Positions 43,454-55,530 of a stretch of 64,000 nt of DNA are shown piece after piece (the stretch's first letter is position 1; every line of letters begins with the position of its first letter). A program made the translations under genes and the position numbers. The notes beneath the pieces were generated by a model. The model saw only the letters and a list, made by a program, of their open reading frames with translations, did no database searches and was not told the DNA's origin. This stretch comes from Spirometra erinaceieuropaei (taxonomy: Eukaryota > Platyhelminthes > Cestoda > Diphyllobothriidea > Diphyllobothriidae): contig CACRXP010000006.1 of assembly GCA_902702965.1 (NCBI GenBank), forward strand, positions 1,382,755 to 1,446,754. The letters are read 5' to 3'.

Positions 43454-44619
43454 TGTAGGAGTATCTCAATCGACAGTTATGAGAAATTATTTAGGGCGGA
43501 TGTTGGCAGATACGGGAGTCATCCGACGGACGGGGGTTTACTCGTCCACCTGCGACTTTACGCCGGATGCCCAGGCTCTGTTTATAAGAATTACCTGATG
43601 ATCATCCTCTCTGCCCCACAAATGATCATTTTGTGATGTTTGTGGCCGATCCAAGAGGGGTGTTTACGTCTGTATCGTTAGTATACTGACTAGATAAACA
43701 CGATTTGGAAATTGCTTTTTTCTCTTGCAGATATTCCCAAGTTATTTTATTGCATGAAAACTTTGTAATTTTGACGAAAGGCAACTTCACACATAAGTCA
43801 AACGATTTTTTATGTTTTAAGTGTCCTAGAATGTATCTGCGCATTTACCCGTTTCCTTAATAGAGGACGTTGATCTGCTTGAGAAAGTTTTACCAAAATC
43901 ACCGGTGCCATATTCAAAAATTCATTTTTCAAACTGCGTGAAGCATCTAAGGGCAAGATATGGAGAAACACGGTATTTTTAGAAAGATATGAATTTCCTT
44001 CCAAAATTATAATTTTCAAACCCATATCGTTTTGTGCTTTCAAATGTAGCAATAACGCCTATGGACAGGTTTTCGTAATACATCCGTAATTTAGGCACAC
44101 GCAGATAGTTCCTAAGTAAAGGAGAAAGGCTGTATCATCCTGCGACCATTTAAACTTACGATTGATGAATTGTCGCATGAAATATGAACGAATTAACGAA
44201 CAATCACTAACAAATCCGAAGTTAATCCGAAAATATTTACCAAAAACCAAACTGATAATGAACGACCGCCGCTTAAATACAAACGTTAAACACGTATTTC
44301 CAGTACTATTTTGATTAATAGAAACAATTTTCTCAAGTAACGTGGGAATGCCGAAAACAAGAAAATTCGTGTTAAAGGAGAAGACTTGGGTTGTGGAGGT
44401 ACACAGTGCTTGTCCGTGAGAATAATTAACTAAATAAAACGGCATAAACAGAGTAGAGTTTAATAACCAATATTTTTGCTGAATATCTTCGAAAAATTAT
44501 TGTTACGTTAAATCGGACTCAAAGCCAAGTGCGCAGTATCCGGTCATGTGTTTCGTGAGCCTACTGTGCACAGCCCAAGTAATTTTTCCGATTCTACATT
44601 ATGTGAGATGTGGCTGCTT
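43454..44619. other. Unassigned AT-rich DNA
   Basis: A minus-strand frame (44059-44445, 128 residues) is hydrophobic and Phe-rich but shows no family motif. It may be a chance frame in AT-rich DNA. Confidence 0.25.
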
Positions 44620-45050
44620 AGTTCAAAAGGGGATTACTCTTGATTTCGCAAATAAAGACGCCATAGGAATAAACGTTTTCATAGAGTCACATGTTGAGAG
44701 GCCGGGCAACGAATAATAAATATGAATAGAAATAGCAGATACAACCGTGAACGTATTATTTTTCGCGTACCAAAGGAACTTTTCTCTCGTAAAATTAAAC
44801 TGCGGTTTTAGGAGACGGTAGAGTCGCTTGAGTTTCGGGGTGAACTTGAAATATCAGTAAATGCCCTGCGGTTTTCGGGTATTTTTAATCGACCGCCCAA
44901 AACGACATGTTCTTTTCCGTGTGTTTACCAAATTTCTTCCAAATAAAGTATTTAGTGAAAGCATCTGCCGAAGTTGTGAGTCCATTCCATTATACGTGCA
45001 TGGCCTTTCGGGTCACATTTGAAGATCACCTAAAAGTGAATTCCATTTCT
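44620..45050 (+). mobile_element. Delta-family fragment (diverged)
   Basis: It follows the internal order of 11370-11790 in diverged form: GATTTCGCAAATAAAGACG, CATAGGAA.AAACGTTTTCATAG, then AATAAATATGAATAGAA and AACTTTTCTCTCGTAAAATTAA. Termini are absent. Confidence 0.6.
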
Positions 45051-45889
45051 CGAAAAAAAACGAACGTCCGCAGCCCACGCCAGGGACGGATATGCTCGTG
45101 GTCGATAAAAAACTGCCTATAAGAAATTTTATCTTTAAAAAACACTCTACCTCGGCCCTTCGCCGACGGACGCCCACACACTTTGCCTCTTCCTGAGGTA
45201 ACTAAAAGAAAACTGGAACTCTTCGCGAGCTTATACTCTTTCGTAAGAAATACTGAAAACTTTGCTATGAACGAAATCTCATGACTTGAGTATCAAAATT
45301 GAGCAGTCCCCGCCACTTTTGCTTATATTTCGGTCCCATTCTACAATCATCAATGCACATTACAGTCCAAATACAATTACTCGTTTCCATTTGCAGAGTA
45401 GTACGTTTGTTGCTCCTGCTGCTCCTGAGTTGTTCGGCCCTGCCGCTTGCCTCGTATCATAGCCATCCCCCATGATCGTTTGTCGCTGACCGGTTTTGAC
45501 TTCCTCGAGACTGACCGCTGAGGGGCTCCCGTGACCTTAGTCCCCTTTGCTGCCGATCTTGTTGCAGCCACGTCAGCATGCCTGTTGCCCCCCCCTCTCC
45601 CCACGTCAGTCGGCGGATTGACCAATCGTTGCTATTCGTGTGAGTTGTTTTCAGCCTCGCAGGCACATTGCTGAGGCAGTGGTCGACGTTGGACATATGA
45701 GTTCCGACCGCCAATTCCCCTCTTTTCTGTGAGCGTCGGCTCTCGGCTCCGTGTATTCGCCTGTCTTGTCCAAACTGATCCGAGCCTGGTGGGCGGAATG
45801 CAGACTGATAGCTCGGTTGATAGTGCCAGTCGAGGACCAACTTTAGAGTATTAGTCAGGCCATCCCCTCATTGGCTCGGCCGCCCACCC
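45051..45889. other. Unassigned DNA downstream of PLE-7
   Basis: Minus-strand frames at 45457-45840 (127 residues) and 45377-45625 lie directly 3' of the PLE-7 GIY-YIG region. They could be its tail or UTR, but no motif links them. Confidence 0.3.
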
Positions 45890-46870
45890 TCGCTTTCTTA
45901 AAGGCGAAATTGTGGTTCAGCTGTTGTGTGTGACCATAGACGAAAGACAGCCAGAAATGTTGGTTGGTTGCAAGTTGGCGTTCGTACAATCATATGCCAA
46001 TGCGTTTGCCCGTTTCACCAACATACCTCGCATCGCAACTTTGTCATGCTATGCTGTAGACTGCTGCTGATTGTTCTGTTATTGTTAGAGGATCTTTGGA
46101 CTTCATGATCCGCTGACGGATTGCGCATTCTGACTGATGAGCCACACCAATCCCAAAAGGTTTTAGGCTTCTTGGCGTCGCCTCTGACACCTTCTTCACA
46201 TAGGGGATTGTGAGCCAGAACTTTCGCTCTTCTCCGCTCCACCGCTCAAAATAAGGCTTGCTGCAATATTTGCATGCTAAGGATTTCAGATGGCCGTTGG
46301 CTTTAAAAAGGGCGTGTAATTACTTTACTGTCTTTGCTGAGGTGTGCTTGGACGCATTAGAAAGGAGTCTGACTCAACTGAGCTCGTGACCAACAGGGCG
46401 GTTGCGTTGGAAGTGGAGGATGCACCTGGTGTTAGACGCCTTGCGGTAGACCATTGTCTTTATACTCTCGTTTTCACCACCATCACTACCAGCTGTTCGA
46501 CCGTCCGCAAAAGTGCTTCAGCAATTAGTCCAGACAACAGCGAGCTCATCGGTGTCCCCTTCGTTTGCTCGTAGACCTGACTGTTGAAGGTGATAATGTC
46601 ATAAGACACAGTTCTAGGAGCACTCGTTTGAGCTTTTGGTCGGTCTCATCATACTTTTCCCGAAGAAAGAGGTCAATAGTGCTCGTCACGAACCCAACTC
46701 GGCCAACCTGACTGTGGCCCCGCTCCCTGCATCTGTTCCAAGGCTGATGCAAACATACTCTCACCCAATTCATTCGGACGCCTGTTCCGGCGGGAACTGG
46801 CAGCCGAATGTGTGTCCAGAATCCGGCCTGCTCCAGCGATATATTCTTTCATTACTCTGTACAGAATACA
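45890..46870 (-). pseudogene. Penelope-like retroelement, heavily decayed (PLE-7)
   Basis: The pieces are spread over several frames. An RT stretch FLREKYDETDQKLKR lies at about 46640-46690. Motif B, KGTPMSSLLSGLIAEALLR, lies at about 46505-46562. The sequence then jumps straight to the post-RT region, so motif C is deleted. It continues with LFKANGH, PYVKKVSEA, GIGVAHQSE, then CDARYVGETGKR of the GIY-YIG core at about 46000-46045. Motifs match the PLE-2/PLE-3 lineage. Stops occur in every frame. Confidence 0.8.
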
Positions 46871-47542
46871 GGTCTCCCTCTACTGAGTTCTAGCCTCTTC
46901 TTTTGCCTGGGATCTAACCCTAGGGGTTAGGCTACGCTCATTAGCTAAGCTGTCCGCCATTTTCCCATTAATACAGTAAATACGCTCGACAAAGTATTCT
47001 TCTCGGAATTTTTGCGGAGCGATGTACGCTGGCCAAAAATGCTAGAAACACGTTCTAGTACAATGCCTGAAACCTGAAATCGGATACCCTGCAGAAGGGA
47101 AATATCTAATACCTATTCGTCTTTTCAAATGGAGACAACTATGCGAACCCTAGATTCTTGTTCCAAAGAAGAATGGGATGGTGCTTGCAGTAGGCTAAAC
47201 TTTTGGACTCATTCAGCGAGTCCACATGTTCAGACTAGAACAACGGTCGTTCCATTGACCCATGCTCTATTTCGTTTCAATTATCCGTCTTCCAACGCGT
47301 GATACCAAACATATGCATTTTATAAAACTCGCAGTCCATTCGGCACTTCTATAAAGTTTGCACTTTAAGAATTAAACAAACGGTTTCTTCGCGATGCCTT
47401 CTTTAGTCAATTAATCTGCAATTTATCAAAAGGATTCGTTCGAGTAAGCATCAGTCCATTATCTTCATTATCATCACTGCCATTATATTCGTGGAGCTTT
47501 CCAGGTCGAGCGCCCTCGTAGTGAATATGGTAACTACACTGA
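46871..47542. other. Unassigned DNA
   Basis: Contains one very short CTAACCCTAGGGGTTAG palindrome at 46914-46930. Nothing else is recognised. Confidence 0.3.
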
Positions 47543-48470
47543 CAGTAAATGCGCTATCTCACTAAATGCGGACTTAAATTCTGAAATCTCTTTTAAATTC
47601 TAAAAGATTGTTTAAGTGGGTTTGCAACATCAATTATCTTGCAGTATAATCCCAGGATATTTCAGCCGCGTCCGGATGCCGGTCTTTGAACTCTATAAAT
47701 GTGGTTACTCATGTAGTACAAATTTCCCCATTAATTTTCCATGTCCTTATAAATTCGGACATTCTTTGTAGAAAACATGCACAAATATATTTTTTCTATA
47801 CTCGTTTGGTAGCAACTACCGTCTTTTTCAAGTTCTATACTTGAAAGCAGTCTCCTTATTATGAGTTTTTAAAACCGCGTGGTGTTCAGACATGCAGCAT
47901 CGCTCCAGTACGCTTATTAACGTTGCTTCTAAAAAGGAAAACATGGCCCTTCCCCATTACACAATTAGTTGGGCCCTATATGCCGTTTTTAAAGAGCCGA
48001 CAGAGATGCATGACTTTCCTCACATGGAAAACATAAAGCTTGTAACTTGAAAACCACCAATGCAAGAATAGCAGCAGGTTGGGTCCAGAAGCATTCGAGA
48101 ATTTGAAAAGGCACTTCCTAACTCGAATGATACTCCTTCTTCAAATATAAAGTTTGAAGTAGACGTAATGTTCTACCAAACGATTACAACAAAGGATGTT
48201 TTGTGCATGTTTTCTGGAAAATATATTTGAATTTATAGGAGCATCGCAAATCAATGAGAAAAAACCGTACTACTTTGGTGGCCACTTTTTACAGAACACA
48301 GTCTATGCAGGCGGCCGAAAACACTTTTAATGGAAAGCTGATATCCGATCGTGTATGAAATATTTTAGGACTATGCTGCACGGTCATAAATATGACAACC
48401 CCACTTACCTTTAAGTTAAAAACACATTTCAGAATTTCAGCCAACATTTCATTAGACAGTACATTTACTA
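47543..48470 (+). mobile_element. Gamma-family long-TIR element
   Basis: The left end is CAGTAAATGCGCTATCTCAC; the right end is ATTAGACAGTACATTTACTA. Internal arms are imperfectly inverted (AATTATCTTGCAGTATAATC; GATTTGCGATG-type blocks). About 928 bases, non-coding, with no clear TA on the left. Confidence 0.65.
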
Positions 48471-48540
48471 TGTTTATGTTCTCTGACAGGCACTTTTGGA
48501 GAGCTGGGTGGGGATTTATGCCATGCAAAGCACTGTGTTC

Positions 48541-49225
48541 ATTTGGTCAAAGTTTCGAATTCTCCACGCCCTCTCTGCAAGTGCTTCCACCCTTGGCCCC
48601 GCGTACATTCCCTTTTCCCCTTCTCTAACCCTCCTTCGAGCATAATCGGCGTTCTTCTAATTAACTAGTCTTGCATTCTGGCCTTGTGCCGGGAATTCGA
48701 TTGGCTCTAACAGCCAAAAAGGAATTCTTTGTCAAAGGCGTCCGTTGTTGAGGCTTGTACGTTTCTTACTATCACCTCTATTTTATCAATGGCACCGTAT
48801 ATACACCGAAATCCGTTTTTGGCTTTTACGCGTCCCTTGGCTAGTAAGAAATTCTATAATAATTATTAATAGTAGTAGCAACAGTAGTAATGGTAGTAGT
48901 AGAAGTATTAGGTCAACGCTTGGAATTCTGCACGTCTTCTTCGCAAACGCTTCCACTTTTGGCCCCCATTGACATTCCCCTTTTCCCTTCTCTAACCCCC
49001 CCTTCGAGCATAGTCAGTGTTCTTTTAATTAACTTGTTTCATATTCCGACCTTGAACTGGAAATTCAATTTGTTCGAACAGCGACAAAGGAATTCTTTGG
49101 CTGGAGTATCCATTGTTGAGGTCTGCACGTTGTTCATTATTGCCTAATTCTATCAATAGTACCGTATCTACACCGAAATTTGTTTTATTCTAGCTTATAC
49201 GCGTCGTGCGGATTAGCAGAAGAAT
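48541..49225 (+). repeat. Tandem duplication of an approximately 330-bp unit
   Basis: Unit 1 (about 48541-48860) and unit 2 (about 48905-49225) share the order CGAATTCTCCACG / GGAATTCTGCACG, GCTTCCACYYTTGGCCCC, CCCTTCTCTAACCC, TTCGAGCATARTC, AAAGGAATTCTTTG, TGTTGAGG, and ACCGTAT.TACACCGAAAT. A TAA/TAG/AGT triplet patch (48862-48910) separates them. No coding sequence is recognised. Confidence 0.75.
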
Positions 49226-50080
49226 TCTATCCAAATCCTTTTGCGCTTGCAGTAGGGTGTGTAAGCAAAAGAAATCGTCATGCAATGTTAGTAGGAATTA
49301 GATCGCCGAAAAAGCATCATACAATGCCTTCAAAAGTGAAAACGGCCGAGGAGTGATGAGCCTTTTCACAGGCACTTATGAATTTATTTCCATACGCCTG
49401 AAAATTAAGGGGTGGGCTACAACAATTAAATCGCAGTTTAAAGAACAGGTTCGCATATTAGAACTTTGGAGGAAAATTAAAGTTTCTCCTTGCCTTTCCA
49501 TGTCAGCGTACAGTAGACCGACCGCCACTGATTGGTAGGGATATTAAGAAGTTTCTTGGGAAATTGTACCTTCCCGGAAGGGTGAAAAAAATCAACTAAA
49601 AAGCATTTTGAATTCGTGCACACAGTGCTTACTATTCTTGGCCGTTTTGACGTCATTTAAATTGCTGGGTATGTAGTCGTGTAGCATCTTCCCTCACGTG
49701 CATCTGCCATCCTCGTCTGCAGTTGCTTCTGACTTTGAGAACGCAAAATGTGAAGTTCATACAATTCCTATTCCCGCGAACGAGTCTCCTTCTACTTAAC
49801 AGTGCACGCCCGTCGCTCAAAAGCACTTTCTGCAGTATGTTTAGGCTAGCCTGGTGAGGGGGGAGGGGAATCTGCAAAGCATAGCATTTTGCAGTAAACC
49901 AAACATGACCAGCTCTAGTCGTAAACAAAAACAGGAGAGGTGAGAACATCAGCCAGCACGTTCATTTCGGCACTTTTTCAATTTGGTGTATACAAAAACG
50001 TCTCAAGAGCAAAAGCAGGTACTATGGCCCATGGGATGAACGACGAGGCAGGAATGCTTATCCCCTTTGAGTGAAGCTGC
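49226..50080. other. Unassigned DNA
   Basis: No recognised gene or repeat. Confidence 0.35.
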
Positions 50081-50082
50081 TA

Positions 50083-51054
50083 CAGTAGGTGGGCTAACTC
50101 ATGAAATGTCAACCGAAATTTAAAAATGCGTTCTCGTTTCGAAAAGATTAATTAAGTAGGATTGTAAAACTAATAATCATACAGTAAAATTCTGTAATGA
50201 TCCAGTTACCACAGGGTGTCGGCATTCGAATGAACTTATTTTCGGCTGCATGCAAGATCTATACTCTGCAAAAAATGACAACTTATTTTATCTGCAATTT
50301 TCTCAATGATTTTCGATGCCCTTTAAAATTCAATTATATCTCATGGAAAGCATGCATAAAATATTCATTCTTTAACTTATTCGGTAGAAAATCACGTCTT
50401 CATCCAATTTCGTACTCAAAAGAAAAGTATAATTCGGTCTTAAAAAACTTTTCTAACTCCCGAATAATTTTGAACCCGAGCTGCTCTTACACTTGCATTC
50501 GGGGTTTCAAAACCAAAAGCCGTATATTTTTCCTGTACGGAAAACTATGCATTTCTCTAAGGTACTAAGAGGTGACCATATGGAGTTCTTCAAATTAAGC
50601 AATGGATTTGAGCAATATTGTCAACTTTGCAAACCACATGACGTTTTATGAACGGCCATTTCACGGTGTTAAAAAATCTCAAAATCAAAAACTTTTTGGA
50701 ATCGAATTATACTCTTCTTTCGGGTAAAAATTGAAAGAAGACGTAATTTTCTACTGAATGAGTAAAAGAATGAATACTTTATGCATGCTTTCCATGAGAT
50801 ATAATTGAATTTTAAAGGGCATCGAAAATCATTGAGAAAATTGCAGATTAAATAAGTAGTCTTTTTTGCAGAGAATTGTTTTTGCATGCAGTTGGACATA
50901 AGTTCATTCGAAAGCAGACACCCTGTGGTAACTGGATCATTATAGAACTATGCTGTATGAGTATCAATTTTACAACCCTACTTAATTAATCTTTTCAAAA
51001 CGAGAACGCATTTTTAAATTTCGGTTGACATTTCATGAGTAAGCCCACATAGCG
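50083..51054 (+). mobile_element. Beta-family long-TIR element
   Basis: TA flanks lie at 50081-50082 and 51055-51056. The left end is CAGTAGGTGGGCTAACTCAT; the right end is diverged (ATGAGTAAGCCCACATAGCG). It is 972 bases with arms of several hundred bases (GAAAAGATTAATTAAGTAGG and complement). ORFs on both strands mirror each other and are not genes. Confidence 0.85.
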
Positions 51055-51056
51055 TA

Positions 51057-52070
51057 AGGATTTGGTGGGTCTGGTTCGAAACTTTTTTCCCAAATCCTTA
51101 AAAAGCAGGGCTTTTTCGAAAGTAAAAATTCCCCTTTCTTTTTGCGGTGGGTCAGAATCGGGTTTTCCCTGAAGTCTGATTTCGGTCGTCTCTGAGAGGC
51201 GGTACGCGAAAAAAACTATAACGGAATGAGGAAAGTGAGAGGAGACTTTTTTCGATAAGTAACAGTTTTAAGTGGCAAGTCTCCAAACGTCAAAAAGCAA
51301 GCGCCAACTTCATAGTGAAAATATACGTCTTTTAAAAGATTTTTATTTTCCTTTTAAAAGATGCAGCTCTAGCCCCTGAACCGCGTCATCAAACAAAGAA
51401 GAAGTTATAAAAGTAGCCGGACTGTTAGTCAGAGGCCGATAAATGTCTGTGGGTGAATTTCCCCTTGAAAACTCTAGCCCTCTTGTAACGTTCGTGGCAT
51501 TTTTTGTTATCAACTGATTCAAATGCGCCTCTAGATGAACAAGACTTATGAAAAGATTCAACATGACTAAGAGCTATTTGCGGCTGCACGTTCGAAATTT
51601 GCCGGCCATACCCAAGCACAGACGAGGACTTGACGTCTACACTGTTTTTGCCGAACCTACTTCTGAAGTAGTTCCTGGACATTTTTTTGGCATAATAACA
51701 TGAAAATAACAAAATTCTCTAGCCAGCTCGGACTAACGGACTTAACATGTAGGTACTCAGACAGAACGGCGCCCTGTAGTGTCAAAACAAGGTTGTTATG
51801 TTTAAGGAACAGGTCTAAGTCCGTATAAATTTTCAAAAATGAAGCCTTCTAGCTTACATCATCAGGGTACGATCGGTCTGTGTTCCGAGGCGTAAGACCC
51901 CTGAACTTCGAATAGGTAAACGTGTAGTCACACTAAGTTCTGGGTTTTACCGGTTGCCTAAAGCTGGTCCAGCAAAAGCTGCCCAAAACCGTCTTTTCGA
52001 TTAACAGCCTTTAAAACTTCAAAGAGTATGCCAAAATTCCCTTAGAAACTGGATGGACACAGTACAGATA
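51057..52070. other. Unassigned DNA with a possible hammerhead relic
   Basis: At 51827-51868 the minus strand has CUGAUGA, a GUAAGC/GCUUC hairpin, a U-run and GAAAAUUUAUAC. The U-run between stem II and GAAA breaks the canonical layout, so it is not called. Minus-strand frames at 51343-51712 have no recognised domain. Confidence 0.3.
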
Positions 52071-52560
52071 CAGTACCTGTGCTAACTCATGAAATGCCGA
52101 GGTCAAAATTATAGTGGACAATGTAGTGTATTTTTGGTGTCGTTATTTGTGTTTATTTGGCTGAAATAAGGACGAAAAGACCGTTTTCTGAAGGAAAGTT
52201 TGATACGGATCTGTATATTAAATAGAAAACGGGCCGGATTAAGGCGAAATCGGAGGATTCCTGATATTCAAGCAGTTTCCTACGCTATTAAAGCTTTCGG
52301 ATGGAAATTCTTTGTGTAACCTTATTAATCTGTTTAAGAAGATTAATAAAAGGACGAAATTTTTTGATAAACTTTCGAACAAAAAGAAAAAATTAAATTT
52401 CAATATCAACAAAATCAGGGAAATGCAGATAAATTATTTCTTATTGTGTTCAGGAAATAACGTGCGATTCTTTATCTTAAAATTCTATTTTACAAATTCG
52501 TAAAGTTTTATGTTTCAAAATACCGAAATAAAAAAGTAACTGTAGATCCTATTTTCAATT
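52071..52560 (+). mobile_element. Epsilon-family TIR element, left part
   Basis: Preceded by TA (52069-52070), it begins CAGTACCTGTGCTAACTCAT. The first 166 bases match the complement of 1-166 almost exactly. AT-rich sequence with a Lys/Asn-rich 63-residue frame follows to about 52555. The second terminus is not found nearby, so it is truncated or unrecognised. Confidence 0.65.
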
Positions 52561-53400
52561 GTACGCTCTGCCACAGAAGTGGAGGCTTTCCTAAGACTGC
52601 CGCGTCGGCCAGCATAGCAGCCAGTTTTGTTGGCACTGCGAACAAACAATTTCATACTGCCCCTTCACAACTGCGGTCTCGCTCACAACGCACCATCTGC
52701 CGAGAGGGCGAGGTCCAGTCAGCATTCGTTGGGGCCGGACAACAAGAGGGCAGATGCGTACAGTTTTCGGATAAGCCGTTGATGTTGAAAATACGGGGGA
52801 GGAAAAGATCTACCATCTCAATTCGTAGAGGAAGCACCACCTGCAGGGATAATTCCCGATCCGTCTGAAGCGGTGGTCGTCTGCACGCATTACCACACTT
52901 TCACCTTCGCCAGACGCACCTGAGGGACTCCTCCGTCCCACAGGAGAAGTCCTATGTGGTCTGCGGGCTGCAGTACCATTGCAACAAGGGCTCCTGTGTT
53001 GACGCATGATCGGGAACTGACAGCTGACTGGACACCACCAGTGTCCCCCCAACGCAGCCGAGGTTGGGACGAGGATGAGACAGCCAATGAGTCGCCGAAA
53101 TCCTGCTGAATCAAACGTCAGACTGAACCCCCCCCCCACCCCTGCAGACTGAAACACGTCTGGCCAACGTAGGACAATGTGTCCGGAAGGGGAAACGCCC
53201 AGACGAGTTTTAATCGAGCAAGAACGACCTGCGCCTACGTCATTGTCAGGGTGATAACGACTAATCCTCAACAATGACCTCGCGCAAATCACTAAACCGA
53301 GTGCGGTTAATACCGAAAGGAAGAAGGACAAAAGGACTGAAGATTGGCACTCGACTTTGTTCATGAGGAGTGCCTGCTTGTCCCAATTATTTCAAAGTAC
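52561..53400. other. GC-rich unassigned segment with a 184-residue ORF
   Basis: The base composition differs from both sides. The minus-strand frame 52810-53364 begins with a hydrophobic, signal-like segment (LLSFFLSVLTALGLVI) and continues Arg/Gly/Ser-rich with no domain. It includes a C-run and overlaps a 74-residue frame in another phase. Coding status is uncertain. Confidence 0.25.
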
Positions 53401-55249
53401 TTTGAAGGCGTGCTAGGATCTTTTTGCGGTTACCACGTCTAATATATTCAACCTCAGACGAACAAAGAATCTTGCTGTATTTAAGACGACATCGCCACCC
53501 AAATCGGTGCATCTTATCACCGAATGCCCAATGGTTTAAATCTGCTGGAAAATAACTCGGCATGATGATAATTTAAATACCAGAAGGCTGTAAAAAACTG
53601 TAAACACAAACGGCCTATTTCTGAAAGCACGAACCGTAAAAAAACTAGCTAATAATCAAGAAGGAGGGTCAACTGTTTTATTATTTAAAGACGGCGTTAC
53701 TTCGAACGGGGACCGAATTCACTGATGTCAAATGATTTCGTCATGAAAGTCTGCCTGTCACAGGAATGAGGACAAGACCGGAGGTTGGAATTCGATTCAC
53801 GCGGCTCATGACATGAGCGACGGAAATGCCGGGCCCACAGGGTGTTACACAAAAAGGCAGGAATAAGAAGAGCGAACTTTTGGACCGAGGCTTAAAAGGT
53901 TTGGCCGCAACAATTACATCGAGATCACGCACCGACTTCTGAGGAAATTAAAAAACTCAACAATCGTAGAACCCTAGAAAACCAGCAACTAATTAAAAAA
54001 TAAAAGTGCACAATCAAGAAAAGAGCAGGGTGTGGGTGTACGGATGCATGGTAGGGCTACACTGACGACAATACTTAATTGTTTACACAGGACCGGCTTG
54101 ACCCACAGACTGTAAACAGCCTACAAGTAACACGGAATCCAAGCTGTTTAAGCGTAACCAAAGACGAGGGAAGCTAGTCTTAGGGTCAGCAGCCTCTGCT
54201 GGTAGAGTAACGACCAAATGCCTATTTTGGCTTGAAAGCCATTCAGAATGTGAACGCAACTGATCCAATGGCCAACTGCCTTTACGTTCGTCCGACGTAA
54301 ATTCATGGACACAGCCTCAGGTGTCGTGTCTAAGCGATGCATTCTTAATCGGTTTTGTTGGTAGGGTTGTCAGTTGACTTAGAAAGAAGAGGTTTCCTGT
54401 TTAGGTTGTTTGGACCATGAAAATCCTGCCTGATCCTCGAAACAACCATGAATGGACTACTTGCACACAATGTCAAATGCCTTACGGGAGGAAACTGGAT
54501 ATGCACTGAGAAAATAAAGCCTGGGACTGGTGTAATACAGGAAGGATGTTAATACTAATTTTATTATTATGACAGATTGACGCGGTCATTAACGGAATCG
54601 GCTGTAGGCTTTGAGAAAACTCGCATTTCCGTTATGTGTTTGTTTATTGTTCCACCGCAAAATTTGAAGTATGCGAATAAGGGACGTGTAAAAGAGCGGG
54701 TAGCAGGTAGTTCAAGGTTATCAGTTAGAGAAGACCGGATTGGGTAAGGTGGTTTGCGGCAGGCAAACCTAACCCCCAACCCTTTCTGTAACCTTTGTCT
54801 TAAGCCCAACACTAGGCTAAACTATAAACGTGACCAGAGTATTACATGTCTACCTAAATCAAGTAGGCAGACATGTTATAGTAACAAAAACCAAGGCTTA
54901 CACATTCGAAACCCACTGTCCTGCTTAATAGATCATCTGTGGCTACTCAGAATTATGATATACTATAGCAAAATACGGATGATCGTTTGTCACTTGCCGT
55001 TTAAAAATCGATCGGACAATTTTAGCCATAATTTATCATATTTTTATTTTTCTTGAAAAAAGCTTGAATCTAAAAACCTGCTGGCATCACCGACGAGACG
55101 CCCCTCAGTATAAACACCTAAAAGAGGATAGGATTTACTGCCCGTTTTTTGATAGCATAAAACAGTCTTTCCTCTAGAGCTTCATAAACCGTGTCACCCT
55201 TAAGTAGCCTACCTGAGAAGCAGCCGTTCCTCAAACCAGGCCGTTGTGG
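53401..55249. other. Unassigned DNA
   Basis: Several frames of 60-100 residues, no recognised domain, no repeat copy. Confidence 0.35.
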
Positions 55250-55530
55250 ATCGCTGTAGTCCTGTCAGCGTAGCCTTCCCTTAGAAGTGTAGTATTCAGC
55301 AAGTGATAGTCTTCTTCCGGCATCCCAATGGCATGTATATTCCTCACTCTTTCAATCAGAGTTCAGAGAACGCTGCGCTTTCTTTGAAGGGAAAAACACA
55401 AGAAGCTTGAGCACAAGCCATTCCAGCGTTTCTTATGAGACGCTGACGCTCTTAGACTTCCATTTCTTTCTGTTCCGTTGAGAAACTGAGTTTTTGTGAA
55501 GAAGAGGTCAGTGGCATCGCCTTCAGTCTT
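55250..55530 (-). other. Possible PLE-linker relic
   Basis: A minus-strand reading suggests an RT-to-endonuclease linker pattern, and the block at 55321-55350 resembles 25085-25110. Motif support is weak. Confidence 0.2.

Noticed and set aside
50197..50899. Mirrored ORFs of 76-123 residues
   Set aside because: They lie in the inverted arms of a beta element and encode similar sequence on opposite strands because of the palindrome.
51827..51868. Additional hammerhead ribozyme on the minus strand
   Set aside because: CUGAUGA and GAAAAUUU are present, but a U-run separates stem II from GAAA and no PLE sequence is attached.
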